The position numbers were made by a program, and so were the translations under genes. From assembly GCF_000319385.1 (NCBI RefSeq), contig NC_019566.1, positions 945,266 through 1,009,265 on the forward strand: a DNA stretch of 64,000 bases. The letters run 5' to 3'. Of this stretch, positions 39,905 through 52,168 are shown one piece after another. Source of the stretch: Candidatus Endolissoclinum faulkneri L2 (GTDB lineage Bacteria > Pseudomonadota > Alphaproteobacteria > Thalassobaculales > Thalassobaculaceae). Below the pieces are notes generated by a model. It did no database searches and was not told the DNA's origin. It worked only from the letters and a program-made list of their open reading frames with translations. Numbering within the stretch: the stretch's first letter is position 1; every line of letters starts with the position of its first letter.

Positions 39905-42900
39905 ACGCCTTAATATCTTACGCTTTATCACATAATAGAAGCACATTATCTGTGCTTTTGTTAATCTTAATTGCCGGCACTGCTTCTTATATAGAAATTC
40001 CGAAAGAATCTGATCCTGACATCAATATACCAATAATTTATGTATCAATAAAACTCGAAGGTATATTACCAGAAGATTCAGAGCGTCTTTTGCTACGTCC
40101 GCTTGAACAAGAACTTCGTTCGATCGATAGCATAGATGAGATGCAATCAGTTGCTTATGAAGGCGGTGCTAATATTACTTTGAAATTTAATGCAGGTTTT
40201 GATTCTGCTCAGGCTATAGATGATGTCAGAGAGAAAATTGATATTGCTAAGTTAGCTTTGCCTAGAAATGCAGATGAACCGAGAGTGCATGAGCTCAACT
40301 TCTCACTCTTTCCAGTTTTAATTGTTACTTTGTCTGGTAATATCGATGAGCATGTACTCCTGCAAACATCACGCAAATTGCAAAAGCTGGTGGAAGGAAT
40401 TCCTTCAGTTCTTGCAGTAAATCTCGTCGGGTGTCGTGAAGAAGTAATTGAGGTTCTGATCAATCCGTCACAATTAGAGAGCTACAATTTGCGACCAAGT
40501 GATGTGTTGGAGATCTTTCAACGTTCAAACAACTTGATTAGTACCGGAGAGCGCTAGATACTAGTAACGGACATTTTCCAGTTAAGGTGCCAGGGATATA
40601 CGAGAATATAATAGATATTCTTAATCAACCAATTAAAGTTAAAGAAGACGCAATTGTAAGAATTCGTGATATCGGTACAGTTCATCATAGCTTTAAGGAT
40701 CGCCAAAACTATGCGCGTTTCAACGGACAACCGACCATTTCTCTCGAGATTTCTAAGCGCTCAGGAAAAAATATCATTGATACTATAGAAAATATTCGTT
40801 CTGTAGTGAATAATGCAAAACAAGATTTCCCCTTAGGTATTACAATAAATTTTAGTCAAGATAAGTCTAACAAAATTCAAGATATGCTAAATGACCTAGA
40901 AAATAATGTTATTAGCGCCATATTGCTCGTAATAATCGTCATTATAGGAGCCATGGGCATAGGTATAGCCTGGCTAATTGGCATGACGATCCCTGCTTCA
41001 TTATTGCTTGCAATCTTGGTGCTGTCTTCACTGGGTATTAGCATCAACGTCGTGGTCTTGTTCAGCCTAATTCTAGCAGTTGGTATGATGGTTGACGGTA
41101 CCATTGTAGTTGTTGAATTTGCCGATCGTAAGATGATATCGGGTATTAGTAGACCAGAAGCCTATCTTCTGGCTAGCCAGCGCATGGCCTGGCCGATAAT
41201 AACTTCTACTGCAACAACCATAGCTGCCTTCTTCCCATTGGTATTCTGGCCTGGTTTGGTCGGAGAATTCATAAAATTTTTGCCAATCACGCTGTTGACA
41301 ACATTGTTAGCTTCACTGCTAATGGCACTGATCTTTATCCCAGCTTTAGGTGCTCAAATTGGCCAGGCCATTACAATAAATCATTCTTATAGTCTAGAGA
41401 TTATTGCTGCTGAAACTGGTGATACAGGTAAGATCCAAGGTTTAACTGGCTTTTATTTAAAATTACTCAAAACCGCGTTGCGAATGCCTGGTATAGTTTT
41501 ATTAATATCAATCGCAACGTTGCTGATAATTTCATACTACTATGTTAATCATGGTAAGGGAATAGAATTCTTTCCTAATGTTGAGCCAGACACTGCTCAA
41601 ATATATATCCATGCCAGAGGCAATCTTTCGATAGAAGAGAAACTTGGTCTTGTCCTGCCAGTTGAGCAAATAATCATGGATATAGAAGGAGTTAAGTCAA
41701 TTTATACTTATGTAGGAGCAAACAAGAAAAGTAGAAGAGAAGAGCTGGCTAACGACATAATTAGTAGCATCCAGGTAGAATTGATTGATTGGGAACAAAG
41801 ACAGCCAGCTAAACAAATTTTAGCTAAGATTGCTCAGCAGACTAAAAGTCTGCCTGGCATTCTCGTTGAGACGCGCATAAAGCGTAATGTCCTGACAACC
41901 GGTAGTCCAATACAAATGCAGCTTTATTCCAAAGATCGCGAGGCATTGGAGGAAGTAGCCAACAATATGTTAGCAAAGCTTCAGACAATACCCGGCTTAC
42001 GGGATGTGAAAGATACTCGTGACGTTCCAGGTATCGAATGGGAAATTACTGTTAATCGAGAAAAAGCTGCGCTATATGCAGCTGATATGATGGTAACTGG
42101 TCAGTACGTACAACTTATTACTAAAGGGCTAAAAATTAGTGACTATCTTCCAAAAGACAGCGAAGAAGAAATCGATGTTGTCGTACGTTATGCAGATAAT
42201 TACCGGACTTTTGAGCAGCTCGACCAAACTCGTATGAAAACGGCGAATGGCTTGGTGCCAATCTCAAACTTTGTAGAACGTAGTGCTAAAGCAAAAATCG
42301 GTAAAATTAGTCGTATCGATGCTCACGAGGCAGTTACAATTAAGGCAGATGTATCAGATGGTATACTGATAAACGACAAGGTAATGGAAATACGTGATTG
42401 GCTTGCTAACAAGCCGCTGCCACAAAGCGTAAAGATAGTCTTCAAGGGTGAAGATAAAGAAAAAAAAGAAGCACAGAATTTTTTAATAAAATCATTTGGC
42501 ATTTCCATATTTGTTATGGCGATCATTTTAGTTACTCAATTTAATAGTTTTTATTCTGCCTTAGTGATCCTATCAGCAGTAGTTATGTCAACGATTGGAG
42601 TAATTTTTGAATTAATAATTACCCAATCTCCATTCAATATTGTCATGGATGGTATCGGAATCATAGCGTTATCTGGCATAGTAGTGAATAACAATATTGT
42701 GTTAATCGATACTTTTGATAAAATTAAGTCAAATTGCTTAGATACCAGAGAAGCGATCCTACGCACTGGAGCTCAACGACTCCGTCCAGTACTGCTTACT
42801 ACTCTTACCACAATTTTAGGTTTCCTACCGATGGCAATGTGCATTAATATAGATTTTATTTCACGCCACATAAATATTGGAGCACCATCCACCCAGATAT

Positions 42901-43037
42901 GGGTATCCTTAGCCAATGCTATTATCTATGGACTAGCTTTTTCCACACTTCTTACTCTACTACTTACGCCATGTGCTTTTCTCTTCAGAGAAAGCATGAT
43001 CAAAACATTTCACAAAATACAACGTTTGCTTATCTAA
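39901..43037 (+). pseudogene. RND efflux pump permease (AcrB family), broken by a 2-base insertion
   Basis: A proton-driven inner-membrane pump of about 1,044 residues if the frame is restored. The first frame (39901-40557) encodes 218 residues from the first membrane span through the porter domain and ends at TAG 40555-40557. The second (from about 40551) continues exactly where homologues continue: ALDTSNGHFPVKVPG. Removing one GA from GGAGAG at 40546-40551 joins them, so the lesion is a dinucleotide duplication. The rest is intact: VGMMVDGTIVVVEFADRKM in span 4 and GIVVNNNIVLIDT in span 10. This is the HAE-type subgroup with Asp-Gly in place of Asp-Asp. It overlaps the adaptor gene by ATGA. 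Damage looks recent. A sequencing error or expression of two parts is possible but less likely. Confidence 0.88.
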
Positions 43038-44013
43038 GCTAATAAAAAAAATGCAACGATATTATAGTTTAAAACTATATTGAGAACTATTTAGCAATAT
43101 ATTTTATGATAAAATTGATAAGTTAGTTAAAAAGCAATAATATTGCTAGTTATACAATTTTATCATTTGCTATAAGCATAACGCAGGACAGCATAAATAA
43201 AATTAGCAAACATTTTTTACTTACAATGAGATATTTCTAAAACAACTGTACTCGATTCATTTGTAGTGAAATCGTCTTACAATGCATTATCAATTTAATA
43301 TTTATCATAAGAACTATAAAAAAGATCATAATCAAAGTTATTTTATTTATCGCGGCTGCTCTCAAGTATAATTAAAGACAAAGGATGGGGAAAAGTTGAT
43401 TATATCTGTATTAACAATAACAATAAAAATTAAGGCATTATAATCATTTTTAATTAATGAAATAGAATTAATTTTCAACGTTAGCCTATTATCTAAAAAG
43501 ATAGATTATACTAAATAAATTTGAAATGCTACAATAAAAGTAGCTAGTCTGATTAAGCACTTAGTCGCACTAATAATCATTCTAATAACAATCTGGATTT
43601 ATTGACCTTTTCAAATAATCTTTCACCTAAAACTAAACTATGAGAAAATGTAAGTGCACAATTGGTCTTGTTAATTTCTTGCAAAAAAAAAATAACATCA
43701 ATTAATTTGACAATAGCTGGCAACTTTAATTAAACTACTTTGCGTTTAGATAAGAATAACATTTACAAAAAGTTTGTATGATACTTACTATAAATAGTAC
43801 TAGTTAGCTTGCATATAAGCAAGAACTAGCTAATACATCTTTTTTATATTAAAAATATAATTTTCATTAAGTAATTTTCTGATAATAAAATTACATTAAT
43901 TAATAAAAAATTGTACTGTATTAGAGAATAATTCATTAAGGAGATTAGATCTTATTAAATATATACTTATAAACTTATTTAATTAAACAGATTAATAAGT
44001 TTATAAACATAAA
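43038..44013. other. Gene-free gap between convergent genes
   Basis: About 980 AT-rich bases between the broken pump gene and phhB. Its only clear element is the 13-bp inverted repeat next to the phhB stop. An imperfect hairpin lies around 43800-43840. Confidence 0.55.
43967..44006 (-). terminator. 13-bp inverted repeat just after phhB
   Basis: Arms 43967-43979 and 43994-44006 with a 14-base loop, starting eight bases beyond the phhB stop on the minus strand. Its position suits a terminator for phhB; the stem is almost all A/T. Confidence 0.5.
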
Positions 44014-44319
44014 TTAGATTAATCTAATATCAAGTGCTGTTACATCCATGTAATTTGCTAATTCGATATCCAAATCTGTTACTCCACCGATATTATGCGT
44101 ACTAAGCTCAACAATAACCTTATTGTAAGAATTTGACCAATCCGGATGATGATTCATACTGGAGGATTTAATAGCTACTTGAGTCATAAAGTTCCATGCA
44201 TCATCAAAACTTTTAAAATTAAAAGTTTTGATGATCGCAGTATTATCATTTGTCTTAGTCCAACCATCCATAGATACAAGGTTGTTATTAAGCTCTTTAA
44301 TGCTAAGTTTTTCCACCAT
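44014..44319 (-). CDS. phhB: Pterin-4a-carbinolamine dehydratase
   Basis: Dehydrates 4a-hydroxytetrahydropterin, recycling the cofactor of aromatic amino-acid hydroxylases; members without such a hydroxylase are thought to serve other pterin uses. The 101-residue protein has the signature MNHHPDWSNSYNKV with the paired active-site histidines, then LSTHNIGGVTDLDIELA with the third histidine. A GGGAG site lies nine bases before the ATG. It stands alone, and no hydroxylase gene is in the window. The segment 44200-44235 inside the gene forms a perfect 15-bp hairpin. Confidence 0.94.
   Translation of the reverse strand: MVEKLSIKELNNNLVSMDGWTKTNDNTAIIKTFNFKSFDDAWNFMTQVAIKSSSMNHHPDWSNSYNKVIVELSTHNIGGVTDLDIELANYMDVTALDIRLI
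44200..44235. repeat. 15-bp perfect inverted repeat inside phhB
   Basis: Arms 44200-44214 and 44221-44235, loop AAAATT. It falls in the codons for IIKTFNFKSFDD, so the same kind of perfect hairpin seen in gaps also occurs in a functional reading frame. Confidence 0.85.
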
Positions 44320-45289
44320 TATTTAATCTCCCTTTTTAAATGTACTATCCTAATAACAAGGATACAATTTATTAAATAAAAAAATTAATTAAATAAGTTT
44401 TATAGATAGTTTAATAGAGATGATGAATAAAAATTAGCTAGTAGGTCAAGCAATTTAATCTCCGATGTTATTAGAAAAATTAATTTTACTATAACTTTTA
44501 TATTACTAAGCGGCCATAATTTGTTTCAGAAATCTATTGTTTCTATTAAGGTTAATAGATTAATTTATAATGACAATTAATAAGCATAAACTTTGTTAAT
44601 TTGTTTTTTATAATAGAAATCGCTGATGATACTACAATAGTAAAAGTAAATATTAGAAAGTGATCAAAGTTTTGCAATGTACGCTTTTACTATTATAATT
44701 AAAAAGTATTTGAATTATTTGGTTAGATTGTTAATTATCATTTCAAATGAAATCTTAAAGCTTAATAACGCAAAATGTTAACCAATATAATTTTTGTCAT
44801 CTAAAATATGTTAAATCTATTATAAAAAGCTCAATAGATAATCATCCATGCATTTCGTAGAAAAATAGATAAGTCAAAGGATTATGATCAATTTTTAATT
44901 CGTCTACCCCAGTATGAAAAATGCTCTTTTAGCACACTATAGTTTAATTAACGGAATAAATTTATTTGTATACATTTATTTATTAGTATTATAAAATAAG
45001 ATAAATTAATTTACTTTTCTTCACTATGTCCGTTAGTCAATGCTAATCTTAACAATAAGGATTTTTCTAAGAATGTTAAATTTTACTACTGACAAATCCT
45101 ATTGCCTGTGATATGATTATCGTTTAATAATCATATTGTTTTTCGTGGTTAGTTGATTATTTTTAGCAACTAAATGACATTCTTCTCCTATCTAAAATTA
45201 ATCTCGCGACCTGTCAGGCGTGTTTTTTTGAATTTCCCCTTTAGGGAGCGAACTGTCCACTTGAATAGAAATGGGTTATAACTGCGCTT
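44320..45289. other. Gene-free AT-rich gap between divergent genes
   Basis: About 970 bases. A 10-bp inverted repeat (45111-45120 with 45127-45136) lies about 150 bases before the zincin-like gene. The last 100 bases before that gene are clearly less AT-rich and probably hold its promoter and leader. Confidence 0.5.
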
Positions 45290-45736
45290 ATGTGCGCACA
45301 GAAAGCTCGTCCACAAATTCTTGCTCCAACCATCGAGCAGATGGCTGCCTTGGCTGAGGATGCCTTATCGAATATCCCCCAGAAACTGCTTAAACCATTG
45401 TCTAGTCTTGCTATTTTGGTAGAGGATTTTCCTGATGAGGACATATGTGAGGCAATGAACCTTGAAACACCATTTGATTTACTTAGCTTGTATCAAGGAT
45501 TATCGCTAAACTATTATTCTACAAAAGATACATCAGCAAAGTTTGATAGATTGTTTCTGTTCCGTCGATCGATCCTTGATTACTGGATCGATAGTGGTGA
45601 TGATCTTTATGCAGTTGTGCGACACGTCTTAATTTATGAGATTGGACATCATTACGGATATAGCGATAGTGAAATGGAAGAAATGGAACGTCTTGCAGAC
45701 GAGGAAGAGGCTAATACCCCAGCAGGCCGAGCCTAA
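45290..45736 (+). CDS. Zincin-like metallopeptidase family protein (DUF1025 type) with a lost zinc ligand
   Basis: A small cytosolic protein of the minimal-gluzincin-like family of unknown substrate (148 residues, normal length). The start APTIEQMAALAEDALSNIP and the middle PFDLLSLYQGLSL are family-like. The zinc motif, normally HEIGHHFG, reads YEIGHHYG (near residues 120-127): the first zinc-binding histidine is a tyrosine (TAT in place of CAT). The glutamate and following histidines remain, as does the downstream SDSEMEEME. Without the first histidine zinc binding and peptidase activity should be weak or absent. The frame is otherwise open and well conserved, so this is either a pseudo-enzyme or a very recent loss. 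It stands alone. Confidence 0.85.
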   Translation: MCAQKARPQILAPTIEQMAALAEDALSNIPQKLLKPLSSLAILVEDFPDEDICEAMNLETPFDLLSLYQGLSLNYYSTKDTSAKFDRLFLFRRSILDYWIDSGDDLYAVVRHVLIYEIGHHYGYSDSEMEEMERLADEEEANTPAGRA

Positions 45737-46921
45737 CTTGAATTAACCTCAAATAATTGATTCTAAAAATGTCTTTCAAATTATTTTTTCAGTTTGAATA
45801 AATGAATTACTAGTCAGTCAGCAAGAAAGTCACTATGCATGCAGGAATGCATTATAATATTTGCAACGAAGATCGTATATAGCAAATATATTCCTGTTCT
45901 ACTAAACATTAATTGTGGCTATCTTGTAGATTAGCCATTTACTATATAAAATTAATTTTTACTATCTTACCTTAATGTTAAGTTAAGGGCAAATGAGCTA
46001 GAAGCTTAAAGTGAAAAATAGATAAAATAAAAATATTAATTATTAATATAGGTAAAAACTGAATGACGTAATAAAATCTTATACATTATCAAGTAAATCA
46101 ATTATAATTGTGCTATTAAAGCTAGTATAGGATGAAAATACTATTTTGCACACATCGAACTATAAAAATATCTAACAAACAACAATTACAGTTATGTTGT
46201 ATATTGCAGATACACTGCTAACTTAACATATTGTTAATATATAATTCTATGCCTAATAAGAACAATATACAAATCCAATTTAAAGTAATGTATTTACCTA
46301 ACTAAGGAATTCTAAATATACTAATTATCGGTCAGATTGAGCTCTTAGTCTTTCTAACAACAATCATAAATAAGTTACATATGTCGTGGTCGAACTTATA
46401 TTATAGGCGGATTTAAATTATAATGAATTATTCAACTAAACTTAAAATTATTTTTCATAGTTACTTACTCCTAATCTGTAGATCTTTATACACCGCTTTA
46501 CATAAGGATTATGTATAAAAATTACCTTTTTTCGAAGATAGAGATTGATTAACAATCAAATTAAATAAGGTATTTGTGTAATGTAATAATAAAAACCCAT
46601 AACTAAGTTTTTGCGACAAAATACAACATTTTATAGAAAAAATTACATATGCGGCAATATTCACATGTTAGTCAATATAAGATATTACTATTCTATTTGC
46701 TAAATAAGTGATCGGGATGAACCACATGAACCATAAAATTATAAAAAATCGTTCTCTCGACCTGCTAACTTCAATCATCTCTTGATTACATACACAAACA
46801 TATCGTTAGGCAAATAAGCGGCTCATAGTACTATTATTATTGACGATAATCAACCGAGCTAAAATTGACTTCCTTGAATAAGCAAACTAATTACAGCATA
46901 TATTAACAATATCACTTGCCA
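45737..46921. other. Gene-free gap between convergent genes
   Basis: About 1.2 kb between the zincin-like gene and infC. The ribosomal-protein genes rpmI and rplT, which commonly follow infC, are absent. I see only a weak 6-bp hairpin near 45915-45936 and no long inverted repeat, unlike the other convergent gaps. Confidence 0.55.
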
Positions 46922-47461
46922 TTAACGTGGAGCTATAACCATTATCATTTGTCTACCTTCAAGCTTTGGATGCGACTCTACCTTAGTAATATCAGCTATA
47001 TCTTCCTGTACGCGTTTCAACACCTTTAAGCCAATTTCCTGGTGTGCCATTTCACGACCACGGAAACGCATAGTTAATTTAACTTTATCTCCACCTGTTA
47101 AGAAACGAATTACGCTACGCATCTTCGTTTGATAATCATGTTCATCGATATTAGGTCGCATTTTGATCTCTTTGATCTCAATAATCTTTTGTTTTTTCTT
47201 TGCTTCATTGCTTTTCTTCTGTGCTTCGTACTTAAATTTTCCATAGCCCAGAATCTTGCAAACAGGTGGATCAGCATTAGGCGATACTTCTACTAAGTCA
47301 AGGCCAAATTTTTCCGCTTGCATAATAGCCTCATCGATACTCATCAGGCCTAAAATGTCGCCATCAGGACCAACGCAGCGCACCTTAGGAACGCGAATGT
47401 CACGGTTGACCCGAGGGCCGTTTTTTTTTGGCTGGGTCAGATTAAATGTTGATCTAGCTAT
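46922..47461 (-). CDS. infC: Translation initiation factor IF-3, AUA start codon
   Basis: Binds the 30S subunit and enforces correct start-codon choice. From an ATA at 47461 the protein has 179 residues, the family's usual length: N-terminal domain with [14 protein letters not shown] near 15-28 and [20 protein letters not shown], the [18 protein letters not shown] linker region, and the C-terminal domain ending VMVIAPR. The first ATG or GTG lies inside the conserved N-domain and would truncate it. AGGAGG lies six bases before the ATA. A rare start codon on infC is the known basis of IF-3 autoregulation (AUU in E. coli). It follows thrS by 17 bases, the ancestral order. Confidence 0.94.
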   Translation of the reverse strand: MARSTFNLTQPKKNGPRVNRDIRVPKVRCVGPDGDILGLMSIDEAIMQAEKFGLDLVEVSPNADPPVCKILGYGKFKYEAQKKSNEAKKKQKIIEIKEIKMRPNIDEHDYQTKMRSVIRFLTGGDKVKLTMRFRGREMAHQEIGLKVLKRVQEDIADITKVESHPKLEGRQMIMVIAPR

Positions 47462-47473
47462 AGTTTGCCTCCT
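47459..47473 (-). promoter_or_regulatory. infC ribosome site and AUA initiation codon
   Basis: On the minus strand AGGAGG, six bases, then ATA. The very strong ribosome site compensates for a codon that IF-3 itself discriminates against, so high IF-3 should depress its own translation. This is a known regulatory principle of infC, here with AUA. Confidence 0.85.
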
Positions 47474-47478
47474 GTTTT

Positions 47479-49416
47479 TTATTCAACAAAGCGATTGGCA
47501 GAAAAATCTGGAGCCAACGCTTCAGTACTTAGTTTATGAATAGCTTTATCAAGAGCAAGAACTTCCTGGGCCTTGCTACCTATACGACGTATTACTACTT
47601 GTCTACTTTTGGCTTCGCGAGTCCCGATAATAAGCAAGGCGGGTACTTTTGCCTCAGAATGTTCGCGAACTTTGTAATTAATCTTTTCATTGCGCAAATC
47701 TAAAACTACACGGCACCCGGCTGCTTTGCAGGTAGCAGCCACCTCACGTGCATAATCCTGAACAGTATTAGTAATCGTCGCCACTACCACTTGAACTGGC
47801 GATAACCACATCGGAAACCGACCGGCAAATTGCTCAATTAGTATACCAATCCAGCGCTCAATAGAGCCCAGGATAGCTCTGTGCAATATAACAGGCCGCT
47901 TGCGATCACCGCTTTCAGCTACATAGGTAGCGTCCAAGCGTTCCGGCAGTACAAAATCAACTTGCAAAGTACCACACTGCCAATCACGCCCAATAGCATC
48001 ACGTAAAATAAATTCAACCTTTGGTCCATAAAACGCACCTTCACCAGGATTCATAATAGTTTCCAAGTCGGCAGCGATACATGCATCGCGCAAGGCCTTT
48101 TCAGCTCGATTCCACACCTCTTCTGTACCCGCTCGAATAGCTGGCCGATCAGAAAAGTTGATACGAATATCATGAAAGCTAAAATCAGCATAAATTGATT
48201 TTAGCAAATCACAAAACTTTATGCTCTCCTCGGTAATTTGAGCTTCTGTACAAAAGATATGAGCATCATCCTGAGTAAAAGAACGTACTCTCATAACTCC
48301 ATGCAAGGCTCCCGATGGTTCGTTACGATAACACGAGCCAAATTCAGCTAAACGAAGAGGTAAATCTCGATAAGACTTTAGACTATGCTTGTAAACTTGT
48401 ACATGACCGGGACAATTCATCGGTTTCAGGGCCAATATTCTATCATTTTTAGCATTAGCAGTGAACATATTCTCGTTGAACTTATCCCAATGACCAGAAG
48501 CTTTCCATAACGCTCGGTCAATTAACTGCGGCGTTTTAATTTCCTGATAGCCAGCCATATCCAAACGACGGCGTATGTACATCTCAATCTCACGATACAA
48601 CACCCAGCCCTTAGGATGCCAAAATACAGAACCGATTGCATCTTCTTGGATGTGAAATAAATCAAGCTCCCGACCTATTCGGCGGTGATCGCGTTTTTCA
48701 GCATCCTCTAGGGTCTGGATATGGCACCGCAAAGCCTTCTCATCCGCAAAAACTATACCAGAAATGCGCTGAAGTTGCTCGCATTTACTATCTCCACGCC
48801 AATAAGCACCTGCTACATTCATAAGCTTAAAAGCATGGCCAACCACTTTTGTCGATGAGCCATGTGGTCCACGGCACAGATCAAGAAAATTGCCCTGTCG
48901 GTAAAAAATAATCGTTTCTTCATCAGAGATTTTTTTCGTCAGTTCAACTTTAAATAATTCGTTTTTTTGCTTATAATGATCCAATGCTTGTTCCCGTGTC
49001 CATTCTTCACGTACAATATTTTCATCACTATCAACAATTTCATGCATGCGTTTTTCAATTTTATTGAGATCATCCAGTGTGAAAGACTGACAACGATAGA
49101 AATCATAATAAAAACCACTATCAATAGATTGGCCTGTTGTGGCCTGGGTTTCAGGATATAAATCCACAACTGCCTCAGCCAAAATATGCGCGCAATCGTG
49201 ACGAATATAAGCAAGCGCCTTATCCTCTTCACGACTAATTAAAATAAGCTTAGCATCCTCGACAATAATATGGTTGATATCGACTATCTTACCGTTAATC
49301 TCCGCGAGGAAAGTGTCTTTTAACAGACTAGAGGCAATATCATTAGCAACAGTAAGTGGCGTAATCGGAGAATTATAATAACGGACTGAGCCGTCAGCAA
49401 GGGTAATGGCTGGCAT
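47479..49416 (-). CDS. thrS: Threonyl-tRNA synthetase
   Basis: Class-II synthetase charging tRNA-Thr, 645 residues. Domains: TGS-like N-terminus (1-62), the second editing domain with [11 protein letters not shown] near 73, the catalytic core with the zinc cysteine in [17 protein letters not shown] near 335, motif 2 [24 protein letters not shown] near 365, motif 3 near 520, and the anticodon-binding domain (about 540-640). Head of the thrS-infC pair; no leader structure resembling the E. coli thrS operator was evident in the short upstream sequence. Confidence 0.97.
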   Translation of the reverse strand: MPAITLADGSVRYYNSPITPLTVANDIASSLLKDTFLAEINGKIVDINHIIVEDAKLILISREEDKALAYIRHDCAHILAEAVVDLYPETQATTGQSIDSGFYYDFYRCQSFTLDDLNKIEKRMHEIVDSDENIVREEWTREQALDHYKQKNELFKVELTKKISDEETIIFYRQGNFLDLCRGPHGSSTKVVGHAFKLMNVAGAYWRGDSKCEQLQRISGIVFADEKALRCHIQTLEDAEKRDHRRIGRELDLFHIQEDAIGSVFWHPKGWVLYREIEMYIRRRLDMAGYQEIKTPQLIDRALWKASGHWDKFNENMFTANAKNDRILALKPMNCPGHVQVYKHSLKSYRDLPLRLAEFGSCYRNEPSGALHGVMRVRSFTQDDAHIFCTEAQITEESIKFCDLLKSIYADFSFHDIRINFSDRPAIRAGTEEVWNRAEKALRDACIAADLETIMNPGEGAFYGPKVEFILRDAIGRDWQCGTLQVDFVLPERLDATYVAESGDRKRPVILHRAILGSIERWIGILIEQFAGRFPMWLSPVQVVVATITNTVQDYAREVAATCKAAGCRVVLDLRNEKINYKVREHSEAKVPALLIIGTREAKSRQVVIRRIGSKAQEVLALDKAIHKLSTEALAPDFSANRFVE

Positions 49417-52168
49417 TTAAAGTTCTCTATCAATGGAACCATACAATATTAACAAAATAGGATCATATCTCCAATAGAAAGACCATTTCTTCAAGCAGTA
49501 ATAAAATACAGCCTAAAGATTTAAAAAAAATATAACAGCCTACATCAGATAATGCTTTACTTTATCGTTATGCAGCTTGGGCGCTTTGCAATAATATACC
49601 AATAATTTAAGCCGCTAAAATAAAACAGGCAATAACCTAGACTTCAATTAAATATTTTTAACTTCTTGAGACCTCCGCTATTGCCCCATTGTACCACAAT
49701 AAAGTAGGTTTTTTTGGGTCAGATTTAATAAACTTTTTTTAATTAACACTGAATATTTGACTACAAAAAGCAAACTATTAGATCAAAGCATAAAAAATAA
49801 ATCCGATTTGAAAGTAATCATACGATGATCTTAACCAATCCTTGCTTTGCGAAAATTAGCTTTTTAAAAAAAAACTGATATGCCGTTCTTCCCACTTCTA
49901 GTTAATAAAGCTATTCCTAGTAATTGGATATATATTCAATAACTAGGAATAGTATACTGCCGAAAGCAATTAGGATTGGTGTATAATACTCACTATCATC
50001 TTCAAGAAACTATTTAATAAATTTAATAAAACCAGATTAAGCGCTATAGTCGCATGCATTATACAACTAAAGAAGCACAATACTTCATTTATCTCTACAA
50101 TAATCTATAGATTAAAGTGTATGCATTACCTTAAAACTAACTTTCTTAATAAATAATACTTTATCGGGCAACTAGGTAAGATTAAAACATTGTTATATTC
50201 ACGAATATAGCCGAAAAAATCCTTAAAAGAAAGATCAAACCCGCATCAAGAACTATAGCCATGAATATCATTTCTAATATTTAACAACGTTAAATGTGTT
50301 TTGCTTACATAAATATTAATCCCTTAACACAGCACCTTAAATAGGAGTGAATTAACACTTCCGTTTAATGCTAATTAAATAAAAATGCTAATTATATCAT
50401 TCTTTTCTGATAAAATTATACAAGGAATAGATATAATATTAGGCGCTTCGAAGTAATAAATAACACGACATCTGTTGTTGATGGATAAAGCAGTAAGAAA
50501 TAAAGGTGATTGATTTTATTATGATTTACCTATTATGTTTGATGTTACATGCGGTTTTTTGTTTTAAAACACTTCATAGGTGATAACATATTACACACAG
50601 TGCCTTCTGTACAATTTAAGCACATATACGACAATTATGTGTTTATGGTAGCAAAATTCAAAAATTATAAATAAATTATGAAAAACGCTGGAAGCGATTA
50701 AATATTTTAACTAATATTACCTAAAAAATGCAAGGTTAATAATGTTGCGTGATGCAAGCTATTGTTTCAACAAAAAAAGAAAACACATTATCCTATGTGA
50801 TGGCAAAACAAGACAGTTAATATAAATCGGCATAAGCTTAACGCAGTAAGCAAACAAAAACTCATTTACTGTCGTTGTAATAAATAATTGTAAAAATTCT
50901 ACTTCAACATTAATTTAATGCTAAATACAAAGTACGTATTCGAAATGAAATTAGCCAATGAGCACACTTAATCATAAATAAGAAAGTCTCGAATAGCGGA
51001 TGATTGACTAAAGAGATAGTAAGTTTAGCACATAAAATAGCATCAAATTGTGAACCAAATGATGCGGTTACACAAGCTTAAAAACGCTTAGAAAATCCAA
51101 TACGGACATATTATCTATCTAAGAATATTAAACTAAATGAACTCTTATCAAGATTAATCAATAAGATAGGTAATACTTAAGTATTAAAATTATCTGCAGT
51201 AATCTTAATAAGCTTATTAAGCTATCTTGTAAGATACATTATATTTTCCCTAGAAAAATAGGGATAATAAATAAATTTATTAGATTATGTAAATAGTGTT
51301 GCTGTTTAATTATATTAAACACTTTATATTAAATACATGAAAAATATATTCAATGCAGTAGGGTACTTTATGGGATAGCAATTTGCACGTATAAGCATGA
51401 GGATCGACAAGACAATTGCCTCTAATGTTATTATTCCAATAAAAGTACTAAAAATATTAATTTTTTTTTAAGGAAATAAGATTGTGAAAATAAACATTGC
51501 TCTTTACACAACAATTGAAACTAGCAATTAATTATAACATACTTAACCAGTAGCATTTGTCCAGTATTCATTGTTAAGATAGAGTAAAGTATAAGGAAGT
51601 TTAAGAAATTATTTGTTTAATAGTATACTGCTAGCAAAATAGGAAAATTAGATTCTTAAATTTTATATCAAAATCGAGCGAAATTATCTGAAATGTTAGG
51701 TTATATGTTAAAATAAATGACAAGCAATTCACGTTTATTAAAGCATATAATCAAGCAAACACTCTATCCAAGCTACTAATTATACTATGCAATCTTGGCT
51801 GATGAAATTGCTTGAGATAACTTGGCTATTTACTCTAATTTTTAGTACTATCAGAGTATAGTAATGACATCAGAAAACATTCTCAGTATGATCTCTTTGA
51901 TTAGAAGAATTGGAAGAAAGTATGTTGAATTAGCTTCGGAATCGAATCAAGCTCTCTTTTAAAAGAGAGGCTAGAGGATGTAACAAATGATAATTTTTAA
52001 TAAATTATCGCTTAGGGTAGCATTAATTCGGATTATTATCCTAATGCAAAAAAAAATACCTAACGATACAATAATCAACTATAGGCTGGCTATTTTATTT
52101 TATATCGATCAAGTTTTAAACACGTTAACAAGTATTACCATGCAAAATTTTAGGAGCAGTGAATATTG
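49417..52168. other. Gene-free gap between divergent thrS and dnaJ
   Basis: About 2.75 kb. It has an imperfect hairpin near 49907-49949 (11 perfect pairs plus a mismatch), AT-rich palindromes at 51171-51186 and 51204-51221, and an 18-base palindrome at 51952-51969. A 32-codon frame at 51864-51962 ends in that last palindrome; I do not recognise it. A 60-codon frame just before dnaJ looks random. Confidence 0.5.

Noticed and set aside
40540-40600. Programmed ribosomal frameshift in the RND pump gene
   Set aside because: No slippery heptamer or suitable downstream structure is visible; a simple GA duplication explains the break.
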